64,000 bases of DNA from Amycolatopsis vastitatis (GCF_002234595.1 NZ_NMUL01000064.1:45593-109592); one strand, 5' to 3'; positions 38,958 to 48,283 are shown, counted from the stretch's first letter. Program-made: numbers and translations. Notes: generated by a model not told the origin, from the sequence alone.

Positions 38958-40808
38958 ATGACGGCCGTGACCGCACCCTCGGACGCGTTGCGCCGGCTGC
39001 TCGACCTGCTCGCCTCCGGAGCGAGCAGCGAGCAGCTGGCGCACGTCGTCGTCACGGCCCGCGCCGAAGGCGGCCTCGACGCGGCGGGCCTCGCCGCCCT
39101 GGCCGGTGCGGGGGAGCAGGCCCTGCGGATCCGCGAGACCCTGGCCGAGCACCGGCGGCGTGAGGCGCAGCTCGCCGCGCTGTTCGACACCGCGAGCGAG
39201 CTCGCCGCGCTGTCCGACCCGGACACCGTGCTGCGCTCGATCGTCCGGCGGGCGCGGGCGCTGCTCGGCGTCGACGTCTCGTACCTGTCGCTCAACAACG
39301 AGGCCGAGGGCAAGACCTACATCCGGGTGAGCGACGGCTCGGTGTCGGCGGAGTTCCAGCAGATCGTGCTCGGCATGGGCGAGGGCCTCGGCGGGCTGGT
39401 CGCGCAGACCGCGCGGCCGTACGCGACGGCGGACTACTTCAACGACGACCGGTTCAAGCACACCCGGCACATCGACTCCGGCGTCGAGGACGAGGGCCTG
39501 ACCGCCATCCTCGGCGTCCCCTTGGCCATCGGCCCGAAGGTGCTCGGCGTGCTCTTCGCGTCCGACCGCGCGACGCGGGAGTTCTCGGCGGACGAGGTGG
39601 CGCTGCTGTCGTCGCTCGCCGACCACGCGGCGATCGCCCTGGACAGCGCGAACCTCCTCGACCAGACACGCCGCGCCGTCGCCGAGCTCAACGAGGCCAA
39701 CGCGACGATGGAACGCGCCGAGGACGCGCACGACCGGCTCACCGACCTCGTGCTGCGCGGCGGCGACCTCCCGGACGTCGCCGACGCGGTCGCCGGGGTG
39801 CTGCACGGAGACCTCACGGTGTACGACGCCGACGGCACGCTCCTGGCGAGTTCGGCGGACCCGGTGGCGCTCGACCCGGACGCGCTCGCCGCCGCCCGCG
39901 CGTCAGGCCGCGCTGTGTCTACAAAGGACAACTGGGTCTGCGCGGTGCAGGCCGGTCCCGAGCTGCTCGGCAGCCTGGTGCTGGCCGGCCGCCCCGGACT
40001 CACCGACCCCGACCGCCGGCTGTTCGAACGCGCCGGCGTCGTGACGGCGTTGCTGCTGATGCTGCGCCGGTCCGTCGTGCGCGCCGAAGACGAGGTCCGA
40101 GGCGAGCTGCTGACCGACCTGCTCACCGCGCCGGACCGCAACCCGCGTGCGCTGCTGGCTCGCGGTCGCAGGCTGGGGATCGACCTGTCGGCACCGCACG
40201 CGGTGCTGGTCGCGCACGCGGACGGCGGCTCACGGCGGCGCCTGGCGAGCGCGGCCGCCCGGCACGCGACGCTGGTCGGCGTGCACGCGGAGGAGGTCGT
40301 GCTGCTCGGCACGGGCGACCCGGACGAGCTGGCCGGCCGCGTGGCGGCCGACCTCGGAGCGGCCACCGGCCGCCCGGTCACGGTGGGCGCGGCGGGCCCG
40401 GCGAGCGGCCCGTCGGCGATCGCGGACGCCCACGCGGAAGCGGCCCGCTGCGTCCGGGCCCTGCTGGCGCTGGGCCGGGCGGGCGAAGGCGCGGCGATGG
40501 CGGGCCTGGGTTTCCTCGGCCAGCTGCTCGGCGACCGCGCGGACCTCGACGCGTTCGTCCGCCGGACACTGGGCCCGGTCCTCGACTACGACGAGCGCCG
40601 CGGCACCGAGCTGGTCGCGACGCTGCGGGCGTACTTCGCGAACGGATCCCAGCTGGCGCGCACGAAAGACGTGCTGCACGTCCACGTGAACACGGTGGTG
40701 CAACGGCTGGAACGCGTGGCGTCGCTGCTGGGGGAGGACTGGCAGGCGCCGGACCGGGCTCTGGAAATCCAGCTGGCCCTGCGCCTGCACCGCCTCCGCG
40801 ACGCCTGA
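38958..40808 (+). CDS. GAF-domain PucR/CdaR-type transcriptional regulator
   Basis: 616 residues; ATG two bases after the symporter stop (a GTG 9 nt later is an alternative). A GAF domain (about 75-230) carries FDTASELAALSDPDTVLRSIVRRARALLGVDVSYLSL. A middle region follows, then the C-terminal PucR helix-turn-helix (about 555-615): LVATLRAYFANGSQLARTKDVLHVHVNTVVQRLERV. Such activators respond to small metabolites bound by the GAF domain. Being last in the bdhA-symporter run suggests it controls this unit. Its stop is 11 bp from the convergent trypsin gene. Confidence 0.92.
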   Translation: MTAVTAPSDALRRLLDLLASGASSEQLAHVVVTARAEGGLDAAGLAALAGAGEQALRIRETLAEHRRREAQLAALFDTASELAALSDPDTVLRSIVRRARALLGVDVSYLSLNNEAEGKTYIRVSDGSVSAEFQQIVLGMGEGLGGLVAQTARPYATADYFNDDRFKHTRHIDSGVEDEGLTAILGVPLAIGPKVLGVLFASDRATREFSADEVALLSSLADHAAIALDSANLLDQTRRAVAELNEANATMERAEDAHDRLTDLVLRGGDLPDVADAVAGVLHGDLTVYDADGTLLASSADPVALDPDALAAARASGRAVSTKDNWVCAVQAGPELLGSLVLAGRPGLTDPDRRLFERAGVVTALLLMLRRSVVRAEDEVRGELLTDLLTAPDRNPRALLARGRRLGIDLSAPHAVLVAHADGGSRRRLASAAARHATLVGVHAEEVVLLGTGDPDELAGRVAADLGAATGRPVTVGAAGPASGPSAIADAHAEAARCVRALLALGRAGEGAAMAGLGFLGQLLGDRADLDAFVRRTLGPVLDYDERRGTELVATLRAYFANGSQLARTKDVLHVHVNTVVQRLERVASLLGEDWQAPDRALEIQLALRLHRLRDA

Positions 40809-40819
40809 GCCTTACCGGC

Positions 40820-41548
40820 CTACAAACCGCCGACCGTCGTGCTGATCCACGGCCGGACGTCCGGTGAGGTCAGGTCGACGTAGATCGACGGGCCGGCGCC
40901 GCAGGCCGACGTCGTGCCCCGGCTGTCGCTGCCGATCAGGGTCCAGGCACCGTCGACCTTCGTGATCTGCGGGCCACCGGAATCCCCGTAGCAGTCGCCG
41001 CCTTGGTTCGGGTTGTCGGTACAGATCTCCTGCGCCGCGTTGATGCGGTAACACCTGCTGTCCACGAGGATCGAGGTGTCGAACTCGTTGTTGTAGGTGG
41101 ACATCGGCCCGCAGCCGGCGATGTCGCAGGTCTGTCCCCAGCCGAGCAACCGGGTCACGGTTCCCACCGCGGCGTCGGCCGGTGCGCCGATCGGGATCGG
41201 GGCGAACGGCACCGATTCGGCCAGTTTCAGCAGCTTCACGTCGGCGTAGCTGTGGGGGATGTCGTCGATGACCTGAACCTTCCGGCCCTTGGTCCGGTCG
41301 TTGTTGCCCACCCGGACCGAAGTCACCGCCGAGCAGTGCTTGGCCGTGATCACCCAGTTGGGCTTGATCAACGAGCCGGTGCAGCCATCGACGATGTAGG
41401 CCATGAAGGGATAGGGCTCGGAAGCCTTGTGGCCGCCGACGATCGAGGTGATCGGGCCTTCGCCGGCGGCCGCGGTGGCCGGAACGAGACCGGACGCCGC
41501 GGCCGCCAGTGCCGCGATCACCAATGCCAGCAGGGTTTTCGCCTTCAT
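40820..41548 (-). CDS. Secreted trypsin-like serine protease (S1)
   Basis: 242 residues with a Sec signal peptide (about 1-28) and a short propeptide ending before IVGGHKASEPYPF, the usual activated N-terminus. The catalytic triad is complete: His in AKHCS near 70, Asp in YADVKLL near 102 and Ser in GDSGGP near 189. Cys spacing fits three disulfides (CTGS/KHC, RCY/EICT, GGDCYG/ACG). An acidic residue at the S1 pocket base (NQGGDCYGDSGGP) fits trypsin-like specificity. Standing alone, it is probably for extracellular protein use. Confidence 0.92.
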   Translation of the reverse strand: MKAKTLLALVIAALAAAASGLVPATAAAGEGPITSIVGGHKASEPYPFMAYIVDGCTGSLIKPNWVITAKHCSAVTSVRVGNNDRTKGRKVQVIDDIPHSYADVKLLKLAESVPFAPIPIGAPADAAVGTVTRLLGWGQTCDIAGCGPMSTYNNEFDTSILVDSRCYRINAAQEICTDNPNQGGDCYGDSGGPQITKVDGAWTLIGSDSRGTTSACGAGPSIYVDLTSPDVRPWISTTVGGL

Positions 41549-41611
41549 CGGAGGAATTCTAGGGGCAAGAACAACTTCGCCGGGACCGGCAAACGGCCGA
41601 ATCGCGAAGTG

Positions 41612-42793
41612 CTAGCACTGGCCGTCGGCGAGGACCCAATAGCCGGGGGACGTTTCCCGCAGCGCGTGGATCGTGAAGGTGTTCCACAGGCCCATGGCCT
41701 GGTTCGAACCGTTCGCATACGTCTGACCGCCGCTCTGGTGCGCGCGGCCCGCCTGCGTGTGGGCGTAGTTGCTGGCACTGACACAGGTTCCCGCCGGAGC
41801 CGACGTGGTGGTGGCCGTCGTCGTGGTCCCCGATCCGTTGTCCAGCCCGAAGAACACGCCGGTGTAGTAGCTGGAGCAGATCCCGGCGAGGAAGTACGCG
41901 CCCGTGCTGCCGCACTGCGTCGGGCCGGTGCCCGGGTCGACCGCCGTACCGTGGCCCATCCCGGCGATCGAGTACAGCCGCACCTTGCCGGCGTAGTCCG
42001 TCAGAGTCGTGCTGCCGGGCAGGGACTGCGTGCTCGTCGGCGACTGCGAGACGCCGTGCACCGCGGTCCACTGGTCGCGCAATTCCGTTCCGTTGACCGG
42101 GTAGACCGTGTAGTCACCCGTGCCCTGCCAGATCGCGACGCGCGGCCACGGCCCGCTGTAGCCGGGGTACTGCGCCTTCACCCGCGACGCCCACTGCGCC
42201 GGGGTCAGGTGCTGGTCGTTCTGCTGGCAGTTCGTCGCCTCGGTGACGCTCGTGGCGCACTGCGCGGGCAGGCCGGCGTTGATGCCGCCGGCGGCGAAGA
42301 CGTCCGGGTACGCGGCCAGCAGGTCGGCGGTCATCCCGCCGCCGGCCGACAAGCCGGTGACGAACACCCGCGAGGAGTCCGAGCCGTGGTCGGCGATCGC
42401 CTTGTCCACCATGGACTTGATGGACGCGGCTTCGCCGTTGCCTCGGGTGTCGTCCGCGGTGGAGAACCAGTTGAAGCACTTCAGCGAGTTGTTCGCGGTC
42501 GACTGCTGCGGGAACACGACCGCGAAACGCCAGCGGTCGGCCAGCGCCGGCCAGCCGGAATGGGCGTAGTAGTCCGCGGCGCTCTGCGTGCAGCCGTGCA
42601 GCGCGACGACCACCGGGCGGCCGGTTTCGAGCCCGGACGGCGTGTACGTGTACATCGCCAGCGCGCCGGGATTGGCGCCGAACGAGGAAATCTGCACCAG
42701 GGAGGACGGCGGCGGGTCGGCGGCGGCCACCCCGACGGTGGTGAGCACGGCGGCGGTGACCGCGGCGAGTCCGGCGAAAGCGAGTTTGCGCAT
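41612..42793 (-). CDS. Secreted PHB-depolymerase-type esterase
   Basis: 393 residues from MRKLAF; the upstream frame would add an unlikely leader before the signal peptide. The alpha/beta-hydrolase domain (about 40-290) of the PHB-depolymerase/CE1 esterase family has ALHGCTQSAADY, the nucleophile GLSAGGGM near 149 and His in AGMGHGTA near 280. After a Thr/Ala/Ser linker (GSGTTTTATTTSAPAG) comes a C-terminal domain of about 55 residues (SNYAHTQAGRAHQSGG ... GLWNTF), typical of secreted poly(3-hydroxybutyrate) depolymerases and likely polymer-binding. Some relatives instead deacetylate xylan. bdhA and an organic-acid symporter nearby support the polyester role. Confidence 0.85.
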   Translation of the reverse strand: MRKLAFAGLAAVTAAVLTTVGVAAADPPPSSLVQISSFGANPGALAMYTYTPSGLETGRPVVVALHGCTQSAADYYAHSGWPALADRWRFAVVFPQQSTANNSLKCFNWFSTADDTRGNGEAASIKSMVDKAIADHGSDSSRVFVTGLSAGGGMTADLLAAYPDVFAAGGINAGLPAQCATSVTEATNCQQNDQHLTPAQWASRVKAQYPGYSGPWPRVAIWQGTGDYTVYPVNGTELRDQWTAVHGVSQSPTSTQSLPGSTTLTDYAGKVRLYSIAGMGHGTAVDPGTGPTQCGSTGAYFLAGICSSYYTGVFFGLDNGSGTTTTATTTSAPAGTCVSASNYAHTQAGRAHQSGGQTYANGSNQAMGLWNTFTIHALRETSPGYWVLADGQC

Positions 42794-42964
42794 CGTGAGT
42801 TCCTTCTCGTCGTTGAGAGGGTTCCCAGCGACGTTAAGGCGGTTCCGAGGTCCGGACCATGTGTCCGGCCACCACATCGGCCCGGCGATTCATGGTGGCC
42901 GGCGGGGTGGCTCCCGGCCGGGGTACGCGCTTGGGTTCAGGGCATCCGAGACCGGAGGTGAACC

Positions 42965-44311
42965 GTGCGCAGGTGGCTGGCTTTGGTTCTGGCGGGAGCA
43001 TTCGCGGCGGCGCTGCCCCCCGCGGCGTCGGCGTCGCCTCGGCACTGCGAGGTGGACGTGCCCGGCGCCGAGCGGCAGATCGCCGTCTGCCTGGACGACC
43101 TGACGACGACCGGCACCCTCGCGTCGGGCCACACCGTCCAGGCCGACTGGGCCGGCCTGACGTCGGCAGGTCTGCCCGCGCCGAGCGGGGTTCCCGGCGT
43201 CCAGGTCGACGGGTACTTCCCCGACACGTCGACGGCGAACACCAACCACGGCTGGAACCACGACGCGCAGTTCGTGCTGCGCCTGCCGGATCGGTGGAAC
43301 GGCGGCCTGGTCGTCTCCGGCTCACCCGGCGTGCGGCGGCAGTACGCGAACGACCGCGCGATCGGCGATCAGGCGCTGGCCGAAGGCTACGCGTTCGCCG
43401 CGACCGACAAGGGAAACACCGGCGCGGCGTTCTTCACCGACGGCGTCCGGCCCGGCGACGCGCTCGCCGAGTGGAACTCGCGCGTCACGCAGCTGACGCT
43501 GGCGGCCCGGTCGGCGGCGGCGCGGCACTACGGCCGGTGGCCGGCGCGGACCCTGGCGGCCGGGCTGTCCAACGGCGGGTACCTCGTGCGGTGGCAGCTG
43601 GAGAACCGGCCGTGGCTCTACGACGGCGGCGTCGACTGGGAGGGAACGCTGTGGCGTGCCGATGGACCGAACCTGCTCACGTTCCTGCCGCCGGCCCTGC
43701 GCGCTTACCCCGCCTACGCGGCCGGTTCGGCACCGGCCCATCAATCCATTTTGGACGCCGGGTTCGCGCCGGGCTCGGAGTTCCTCTGGGACTACCACTA
43801 CCGCGTCTACTGGGATCTGACCCAGCGGATCTACCGCGAGGAGGTCGACCCCTCGTTCGACGGCGTCTTGCAGGCCGGGATCCCGTTCTGCGCTTCCGGA
43901 ACACCGTCTTGTGACGCGGACTATGCGTATTCCGCGCGGCCTGCGCCGGTGGCGCGGGCGGTGGAGCGGATCTCCCTGACCGGGCGGATCGGCAAGCCGC
44001 TGCTGACGCTGCACGGCACGCTCGACACGCTGCTGCCGATCACGCGCGACTCCGACGTCTACGACCGGATGATCACCTCGGCCGGCCGTGGGGCGCTGCA
44101 CCGGTACTACCGCGTCGAGGGCGGCAACCACGTCGACGGCCTGGTCGACGCCTACCCGGACAAGCTCCGCCCGCTGGGCCCGTGCTTCCGGACGGCGTTC
44201 GACGCGCTGGCGGGCTGGCTGCGCGGAGTGCGGCCACCGGCCTCGGCAACGATCGCCCGCCCCGCCGGGGCGACCCCGGCGGAGCTGGCGCGCGCCTGCT
44301 CGCTCGGCTGA
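42965..44311 (+). CDS. Secreted alpha/beta hydrolase, tannase / hydroxybutyrate-oligomer-hydrolase-like
   Basis: 448 residues; GTG start with GGAGGTG 4 nt upstream, one of the best ribosome-binding sites here. Sec signal peptide about 1-24. The hydrolase core has LSNGG (AAGLSNGGYLVRW, Ser near 203), a charge-relay Asp in HGTLDTLLP near 355 and His in EGGNHVDGL near 389. The arrangement resembles tannase/feruloyl esterases and 3-hydroxybutyrate oligomer hydrolases, but the family is broad and I cannot fix the substrate. It is divergent from the PHB-depolymerase-like gene across 171 bp, so shared control is possible. Confidence 0.78.
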   Translation: MRRWLALVLAGAFAAALPPAASASPRHCEVDVPGAERQIAVCLDDLTTTGTLASGHTVQADWAGLTSAGLPAPSGVPGVQVDGYFPDTSTANTNHGWNHDAQFVLRLPDRWNGGLVVSGSPGVRRQYANDRAIGDQALAEGYAFAATDKGNTGAAFFTDGVRPGDALAEWNSRVTQLTLAARSAAARHYGRWPARTLAAGLSNGGYLVRWQLENRPWLYDGGVDWEGTLWRADGPNLLTFLPPALRAYPAYAAGSAPAHQSILDAGFAPGSEFLWDYHYRVYWDLTQRIYREEVDPSFDGVLQAGIPFCASGTPSCDADYAYSARPAPVARAVERISLTGRIGKPLLTLHGTLDTLLPITRDSDVYDRMITSAGRGALHRYYRVEGGNHVDGLVDAYPDKLRPLGPCFRTAFDALAGWLRGVRPPASATIARPAGATPAELARACSLG

Positions 44312-44319
44312 GTCTCAAG

Positions 44320-44402
44320 CGCCCCAATGTGGCGTTCGGTGCGTCCAACGCACCGAACGCCACATTGGGTGCGTTGGACGCAACCAACGCCACATTGGGG
44401 CG
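44320..44402. repeat. 83-bp palindromic element, copy 2
   Basis: Identical to copy 1 (31510-31592) except for one base (CACCGAACGC instead of CACCCAACGC). It starts 8 bp after the plus-strand hydrolase stop and ends 6 bp before the minus-strand GH6 stop, filling the junction between convergent genes almost exactly. The left flank CTCAAG extends the inverted repeat. Confidence 0.9.
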
Positions 44403-44408
44403 CATTGG

Positions 44409-45365
44409 TCAGTCGCCCTTGATCAGGTGGTTGGCGAGGGCCGGGCTGAACGTGCCCGCCGGGATGCCCGAGCCGTAGCCGCAGCTGCCGTCGGAGTCGC
44501 CGGGGACCTTGATCCACAGCTGCATCTCCGGGCCGCCGCCGAGCCGGGACGTCACGCCGAGCTTGCGCTTCGGCGGGTTGCACCACTCGGAGTCCGTGCC
44601 GTGGCCGTTGCCGTTGCGGCTGGTGTCGACCACGAACGGGGCCGCGTAACCCAGGGCCGCGTCGACCGCCTTGCCGTAGGTCGTCGACTCGGCCGTGGTG
44701 TAGTAGTTGGACACGTTCAGCGCGAACCCGTGGATCGACTGGACGCCCACCGACTTCAGCCGGGAAGCCATCGTGGCGGCCGGGATCCACGTGGCGTTGC
44801 CGCCGTCCAGGTACGCCCACGTGTTGGGCGCCTTCTGGGCGAACTGCGTCGCGGCGTACTTCAGCAGGTCGATCCGCGTCTGCCGGGCGTCGCCGGGCAG
44901 GCAGTCGAGCTGGGCGAGCGCGTCCGGCTCGATGATCACGATCGCCGGCTTGCCGCCGATGCCGTCGGCGAACGCGGAGATCCAGTCGCGGTAGGCCTGC
45001 GGGCCGCCCGCGCCGCCGGTCGACTCGCCGCTGCAGTCGCGCCCGGGGATGTTGTAGGCGACCAGGACCGGCAGCTTGTCGGCGACGTCGGCGGCGTAGG
45101 TGTAGGAGTCGACCGCCGCGCGGACGTCGCCGCTCCAGTTGCCGAACCAGCGGGCACCCGGCTTCGTCGCGATCGACGTCCGGATCGGACCCGCCAGGCT
45201 GTCGTCCGGATGGTCGCGGACCCAGGTCGCCGGGTTCGAGTCCGGGTCGGCGTAGAAGCCGTTCGTCTTCTCGAGCGGGTTGCCGTCGGCGGCGACGGCG
45301 GGGGTCGCGGGGGCGAGGCCGGTGAGCGCGAGCGAAGCGGCCACGAGCCAGGTCGAAATGCGCAT
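44409..45365 (-). CDS. Secreted GH6 cellulase (endoglucanase/cellobiohydrolase)
   Basis: 318 residues from MRISTW with a Sec signal peptide (about 1-25). GH6 hallmarks: NGFYADPDSNPATWV, LVAYNIPGRDCSGESTGG (the D-C-S catalytic loop), IVIIEPDALAQL, DGGNATWIPAATM, FALNVSNYYT, FVVDTSRNGNG and EWCNPPKRKLG. GH6 enzymes hydrolyse cellulose with inversion. No cellulose-binding module is attached, so it is a bare catalytic domain. The IPGRDCSGES variant belongs to the endoglucanase-like branch, but mode of action cannot be proven by reading. A 17-bp motif upstream is shared with the beta-helix gene. Confidence 0.93.
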   Translation of the reverse strand: MRISTWLVAASLALTGLAPATPAVAADGNPLEKTNGFYADPDSNPATWVRDHPDDSLAGPIRTSIATKPGARWFGNWSGDVRAAVDSYTYAADVADKLPVLVAYNIPGRDCSGESTGGAGGPQAYRDWISAFADGIGGKPAIVIIEPDALAQLDCLPGDARQTRIDLLKYAATQFAQKAPNTWAYLDGGNATWIPAATMASRLKSVGVQSIHGFALNVSNYYTTAESTTYGKAVDAALGYAAPFVVDTSRNGNGHGTDSEWCNPPKRKLGVTSRLGGGPEMQLWIKVPGDSDGSCGYGSGIPAGTFSPALANHLIKGD

Positions 45366-45674
45366 TCGGCGAGTGTGCCGTGACGCAGTACACGAATCGT
45401 ACAAAAAAGAGGGTGAACCAAACCGAACCAGCGTCCGTATCACTGGGTGAGGGGCGCGGTATACCCGCCGCGAAACCCGCCCTGAGCTGCGCTTTTGCCG
45501 TCCGGATGGTCGACCCCGTTCGGCTGCTTGCGGGAGTGCTGCCCGTCGTTCATGATGGGCGTCGGGGTCCGCGAAAATTCGTTAATGTCGAATATTCAGG
45601 TGTCGGCCATGCTGCGGAAGAACCGTCCGTCCGGAAGTGAACGTCATGCTCCTACCTGCCCCCGGGGCCCGCTG
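45366..45674. other. 309-bp non-coding stretch between divergent genes
   Basis: It lies between the GH6 start and the start chosen for the small membrane protein. It holds the 17-bp motif and a poly-A tract (ACAAAAAAGAGG) near the GH6 side and an AT-richer patch around 45560-45605. Open frames continue leftward from the small protein, so part of this stretch could be coding if an earlier start is used. No repeat or RNA gene is seen. Confidence 0.5.
45388..45404 (-). promoter_or_regulatory. 17-bp motif upstream of the GH6 gene
   Basis: GTACACGAATCGTACAA, matching the motif at 5380-5396 at 15 of 17 bases, at nearly the same distance (23 versus 25 nt) from the start codon and in the same orientation. 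It is a candidate shared operator for secreted carbohydrate-active enzymes. Confidence 0.5.
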
Positions 45675-46091
45675 ATGGCCGTGGATCTGCCCGGCCTCGC
45701 CATCGTCGCCGGGCTGCTGCTGCCGGCGCTCGCCGCCGCGGCCTGGGCGATCGCCCTGGAACGGCGGCGTCCGCGCCGACCCGCGCCCGTGTCCATCCGG
45801 GAACCGGAACCGGAACCGGACTTCACCGTGGCCGGCATCCGGTCGCGCATCCGGCAGGAGCACGCCGTGAAGCAGCTGGCCGAAGCCAGGACGGTCGCCC
45901 TGCCGACGCTGCCGATCCCCGCGCAGACGCGGCGCGAAGCCGCGCCGGAGCCACTGCCGGCACGGGTGGCGGGCGCCCTCCCGCCGCCGCGCTCGGCGGC
46001 CGCCAGGGTGCCGGCTTCCCGGTTCGCCTTCGCGCCCCCGGACACGGACCTGATGCAGCGCATCCTCGACGGCTTGCGCAAAATGGACTGA
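45675..46091 (+). CDS. Small single-pass membrane protein, unknown function
   Basis: 138 residues from MAVDLPG; earlier in-frame ATG codons at 45585 and 45609 are possible and no ribosome-binding site decides the matter. A single N-terminal hydrophobic helix (about 7-28, LAIVAGLLLPALAAAAWAIAL) is followed by a basic patch (ERRRPRRP) and a Pro/Glu/Ala-rich tail ending DTDLMQRILDGLRKMD. The positive-inside rule puts the tail in the cytoplasm. No family is recognised. The stop is 3 bp from the convergent TolB-like gene stop. Confidence 0.55.
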   Translation: MAVDLPGLAIVAGLLLPALAAAAWAIALERRRPRRPAPVSIREPEPEPDFTVAGIRSRIRQEHAVKQLAEARTVALPTLPIPAQTRREAAPEPLPARVAGALPPPRSAAARVPASRFAFAPPDTDLMQRILDGLRKMD

Positions 46092-46094
46092 TCC

Positions 46095-47075
46095 TCAGGT
46101 GCCGAGGGCGGCGGGGGACTCCGCCTCCGGGACGAGCAGCCTGGGCGTGCCCGATCCGTCGGCCGGGACCGACCAGACGTCCGCGTGACCCGGGCCGCGG
46201 GGCACGCCGTAGCCGATCGTGTGGTCGTCGAGCCAGGCGGGCTGGTCGTCGACACTGCGGGTCTCGGCCAGCGCCGTCACCTTCGACGCGGCCAGGTCGA
46301 GCACCGACAGCCGCCAGCCCTTGGCCGGGTCGCCGTCCACAGCGGACTTGAACGCCACCCGCGTGCCGTCCGGGGAAAGGGACGGGCATTCGACGTTCTC
46401 GCGCAGCGTGCGGACCGTGTGCGCGGCGAAGTCGCCCGCGACCAGGTAGCGGTGGCCGGCCGTCGACATCGTCGCGTAGAAGTGGCGGTCGTCGCGGGTG
46501 AACGTGACGCCCCAGAAGTTGAGGTCGGCCGCCTGGTACGGCTTCCCGTCGAGCGTCACCGCGTAGTCCTCCAGCGTCCCCGCGAGGTCACCGGTCGCCG
46601 TGTCGAGGATGCCGGCGCGGGTGGAGAACAGGCCGCCGTTGTAGGAATCGCCGGTGACGAACACCGTCCACGCGAGCATCCGGCCGCTCGCCGACACCCG
46701 CGCCCGGTTCGGCAGGCCGACCAGCGGGATCTCCCGCTTCGACGCGAGTTGCGCGTCGAGCTGGACCAGCTGGTACGTGGTCAGATCGCCGTCCGGGCGC
46801 AGGCAGAGGCCGGTGCCGCCGGCGGCGTACACCCGCGTGCACGACAGCGGCGAGACCGTCCGCGGGCCGGCGGGGTCCGCAGTGGACACCGTGGCGACGT
46901 GCCCGCGGTCGGCGTCGGCCGTGCTGCGGAACAGCAGTCGCGGGCCGGGGGAGAGGCTGACCGCGCCGGTCGCGGCGACGTCGTGGCTGCGCGCGCTCGC
47001 GAACCCGACGTACGCGACCGCCGCCCCGGCGAGCACGAGCACCCCGGCGACGGCGATCAGGATCCTCGTCCTCAC
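46095..47075 (-). CDS. TolB-like beta-propeller membrane-anchored protein
   Basis: 326 residues, GTG start in a GTGA overlap with the MFS gene. An N-terminal signal-anchor (about 5-25) is followed by a predicted beta-propeller with WD40/TolB-like repeats: VECPSLSPDGTRVAFKSAVDG and SVDDQPAWLDDHTIGYGVP are typical PD40 blades. It lies outside the membrane. Such proteins act as binding or scaffold modules; the partner is unknown. Coupling to the upstream transporter gene suggests joint function. Confidence 0.82.
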   Translation of the reverse strand: MRTRILIAVAGVLVLAGAAVAYVGFASARSHDVAATGAVSLSPGPRLLFRSTADADRGHVATVSTADPAGPRTVSPLSCTRVYAAGGTGLCLRPDGDLTTYQLVQLDAQLASKREIPLVGLPNRARVSASGRMLAWTVFVTGDSYNGGLFSTRAGILDTATGDLAGTLEDYAVTLDGKPYQAADLNFWGVTFTRDDRHFYATMSTAGHRYLVAGDFAAHTVRTLRENVECPSLSPDGTRVAFKSAVDGDPAKGWRLSVLDLAASKVTALAETRSVDDQPAWLDDHTIGYGVPRGPGHADVWSVPADGSGTPRLLVPEAESPAALGT

Positions 47076-48283
47076 GCTGTCACCTTCCGCGGGGAGAGGA
47101 CCACGAACGTCACGGCGATCGCGGCCACGGCCCCGCCCGCGGCGACCACGATCGCCCGGTCCGGACCCCAGAACTGCCACGCCAGTCCGAAAAGGACGGA
47201 CGAGGCGAAGTACGCGAGCGCCTGTGCGGTCTGCACGAGCGAAATCCCCGTGGTGCGCAACGACTCCGGCAGCAGCGGACCGGCCAGTGCCATCAGGACG
47301 CCGTCGGTCGCCGCGTAGAACGCGCCGTACAACGCCAGCGCCGCCGCGAACAGCGGCCAGCCGGACACCGGCCCGGCCAGCAGCAGGTAGACCAGTGCGA
47401 GCGCGCCGTAGCCGCCGAGCACGACCGGCAGCCGCCCGACCCGGTCGGCCAGCGCGCCCAGCGGCGCGGCGAGCAGCAGGTAGCTGAGGTTGGTGCCGAC
47501 CGCGAGCAGTGGGAACCAGCCGGTCGCGATGTCCTCCTTGTGCTGCAGCAGCAGGTAGACGAACCCGTCGCCGACCGTGGCCAGCCCGAGCACGCACGCC
47601 GCCGCCAGCAGCCGCCGCACGCCGTTGCCGCGCAGCAGGGCCGCCGCCGCGCGCGGCGAAACCGGGTTCGCGGTGGCTTTCGGCGTCCGGCGGTCGCGGA
47701 CGAACAGCACCAGCAGCAGCACGCCGACGGCGGCGATGCAGAAGCTGACGAAGAAAACGGCGTTGAAGGCTTCGGGGTCGGTGGCGCCGACCGCGGCCAG
47801 CACGGCGAGCGCGACCAGGGGCCCGGCGAAGGCACCCATGCTGTCCATCGCGCGGTGGATGCCGAACGCCCGCCCGAGCAGCGGTTCGGGCGCAGACAGC
47901 GTGATCAGCGCGTCGCGCGGCGCGGTCCGCAGGCCCTTGCCGGTGCGGTCGAGCGTGATCACGGCGCCGATCGCGGCCGCCGACGCCCCGGCCGCGAGCA
48001 GGCCGAGCTTCGCCACCGCGGACAGCGCGTAGCCGGCTCCGGCGACGATCTTGCGCCGCCGGACCCGGTCGGCGACGTACCCGCCGACGATCCGCAGCAA
48101 CGCCGTCGCGCCGGTGTAGAGGCCGTCGACCAGGCCGTACGCGGCGGGGCTCAGGTGCAGGCCGAGCACCAGGTAGACCGGCAGGACGGCGGTGACCATC
48201 TCCGAGGAGACGTCGGTGACCAGGCTGACGGCGCCGATCGCGAAGACGTTCGCGCCGACCGCCGAGAGCCTGGTCCGGGACAT
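47072..48283 (-). CDS. MFS transporter
   Basis: 403 residues from MSRTRL, twelve membrane helices. The helix 1 region AIGAVSLVTDVSSEMVTAVLPVYL belongs to a small MFS group with the DVSSEM signature; loop 2-3 reads GYVADRVRRRKIV and loop 8-9 PLGALADRVGRLPVVLGG. Probably a drug or metabolite exporter; substrate unknown. It is coupled by GTGA to the TolB-like gene. Confidence 0.88.
   Translation of the reverse strand: MSRTRLSAVGANVFAIGAVSLVTDVSSEMVTAVLPVYLVLGLHLSPAAYGLVDGLYTGATALLRIVGGYVADRVRRRKIVAGAGYALSAVAKLGLLAAGASAAAIGAVITLDRTGKGLRTAPRDALITLSAPEPLLGRAFGIHRAMDSMGAFAGPLVALAVLAAVGATDPEAFNAVFFVSFCIAAVGVLLLVLFVRDRRTPKATANPVSPRAAAALLRGNGVRRLLAAACVLGLATVGDGFVYLLLQHKEDIATGWFPLLAVGTNLSYLLLAAPLGALADRVGRLPVVLGGYGALALVYLLLAGPVSGWPLFAAALALYGAFYAATDGVLMALAGPLLPESLRTTGISLVQTAQALAYFASSVLFGLAWQFWGPDRAIVVAAGGAVAAIAVTFVVLSPRKVTA

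Noticed and set aside
41700..41720. tRNA-like GGTTCGAACC T-loop motif
   Set aside because: It lies inside the esterase gene and no cloverleaf can be drawn around it.
45495..45674. Longer N-terminus for the small membrane protein
   Set aside because: It would add a Cys-rich, poorly coding leader before the membrane helix and lacks a ribosome-binding site.
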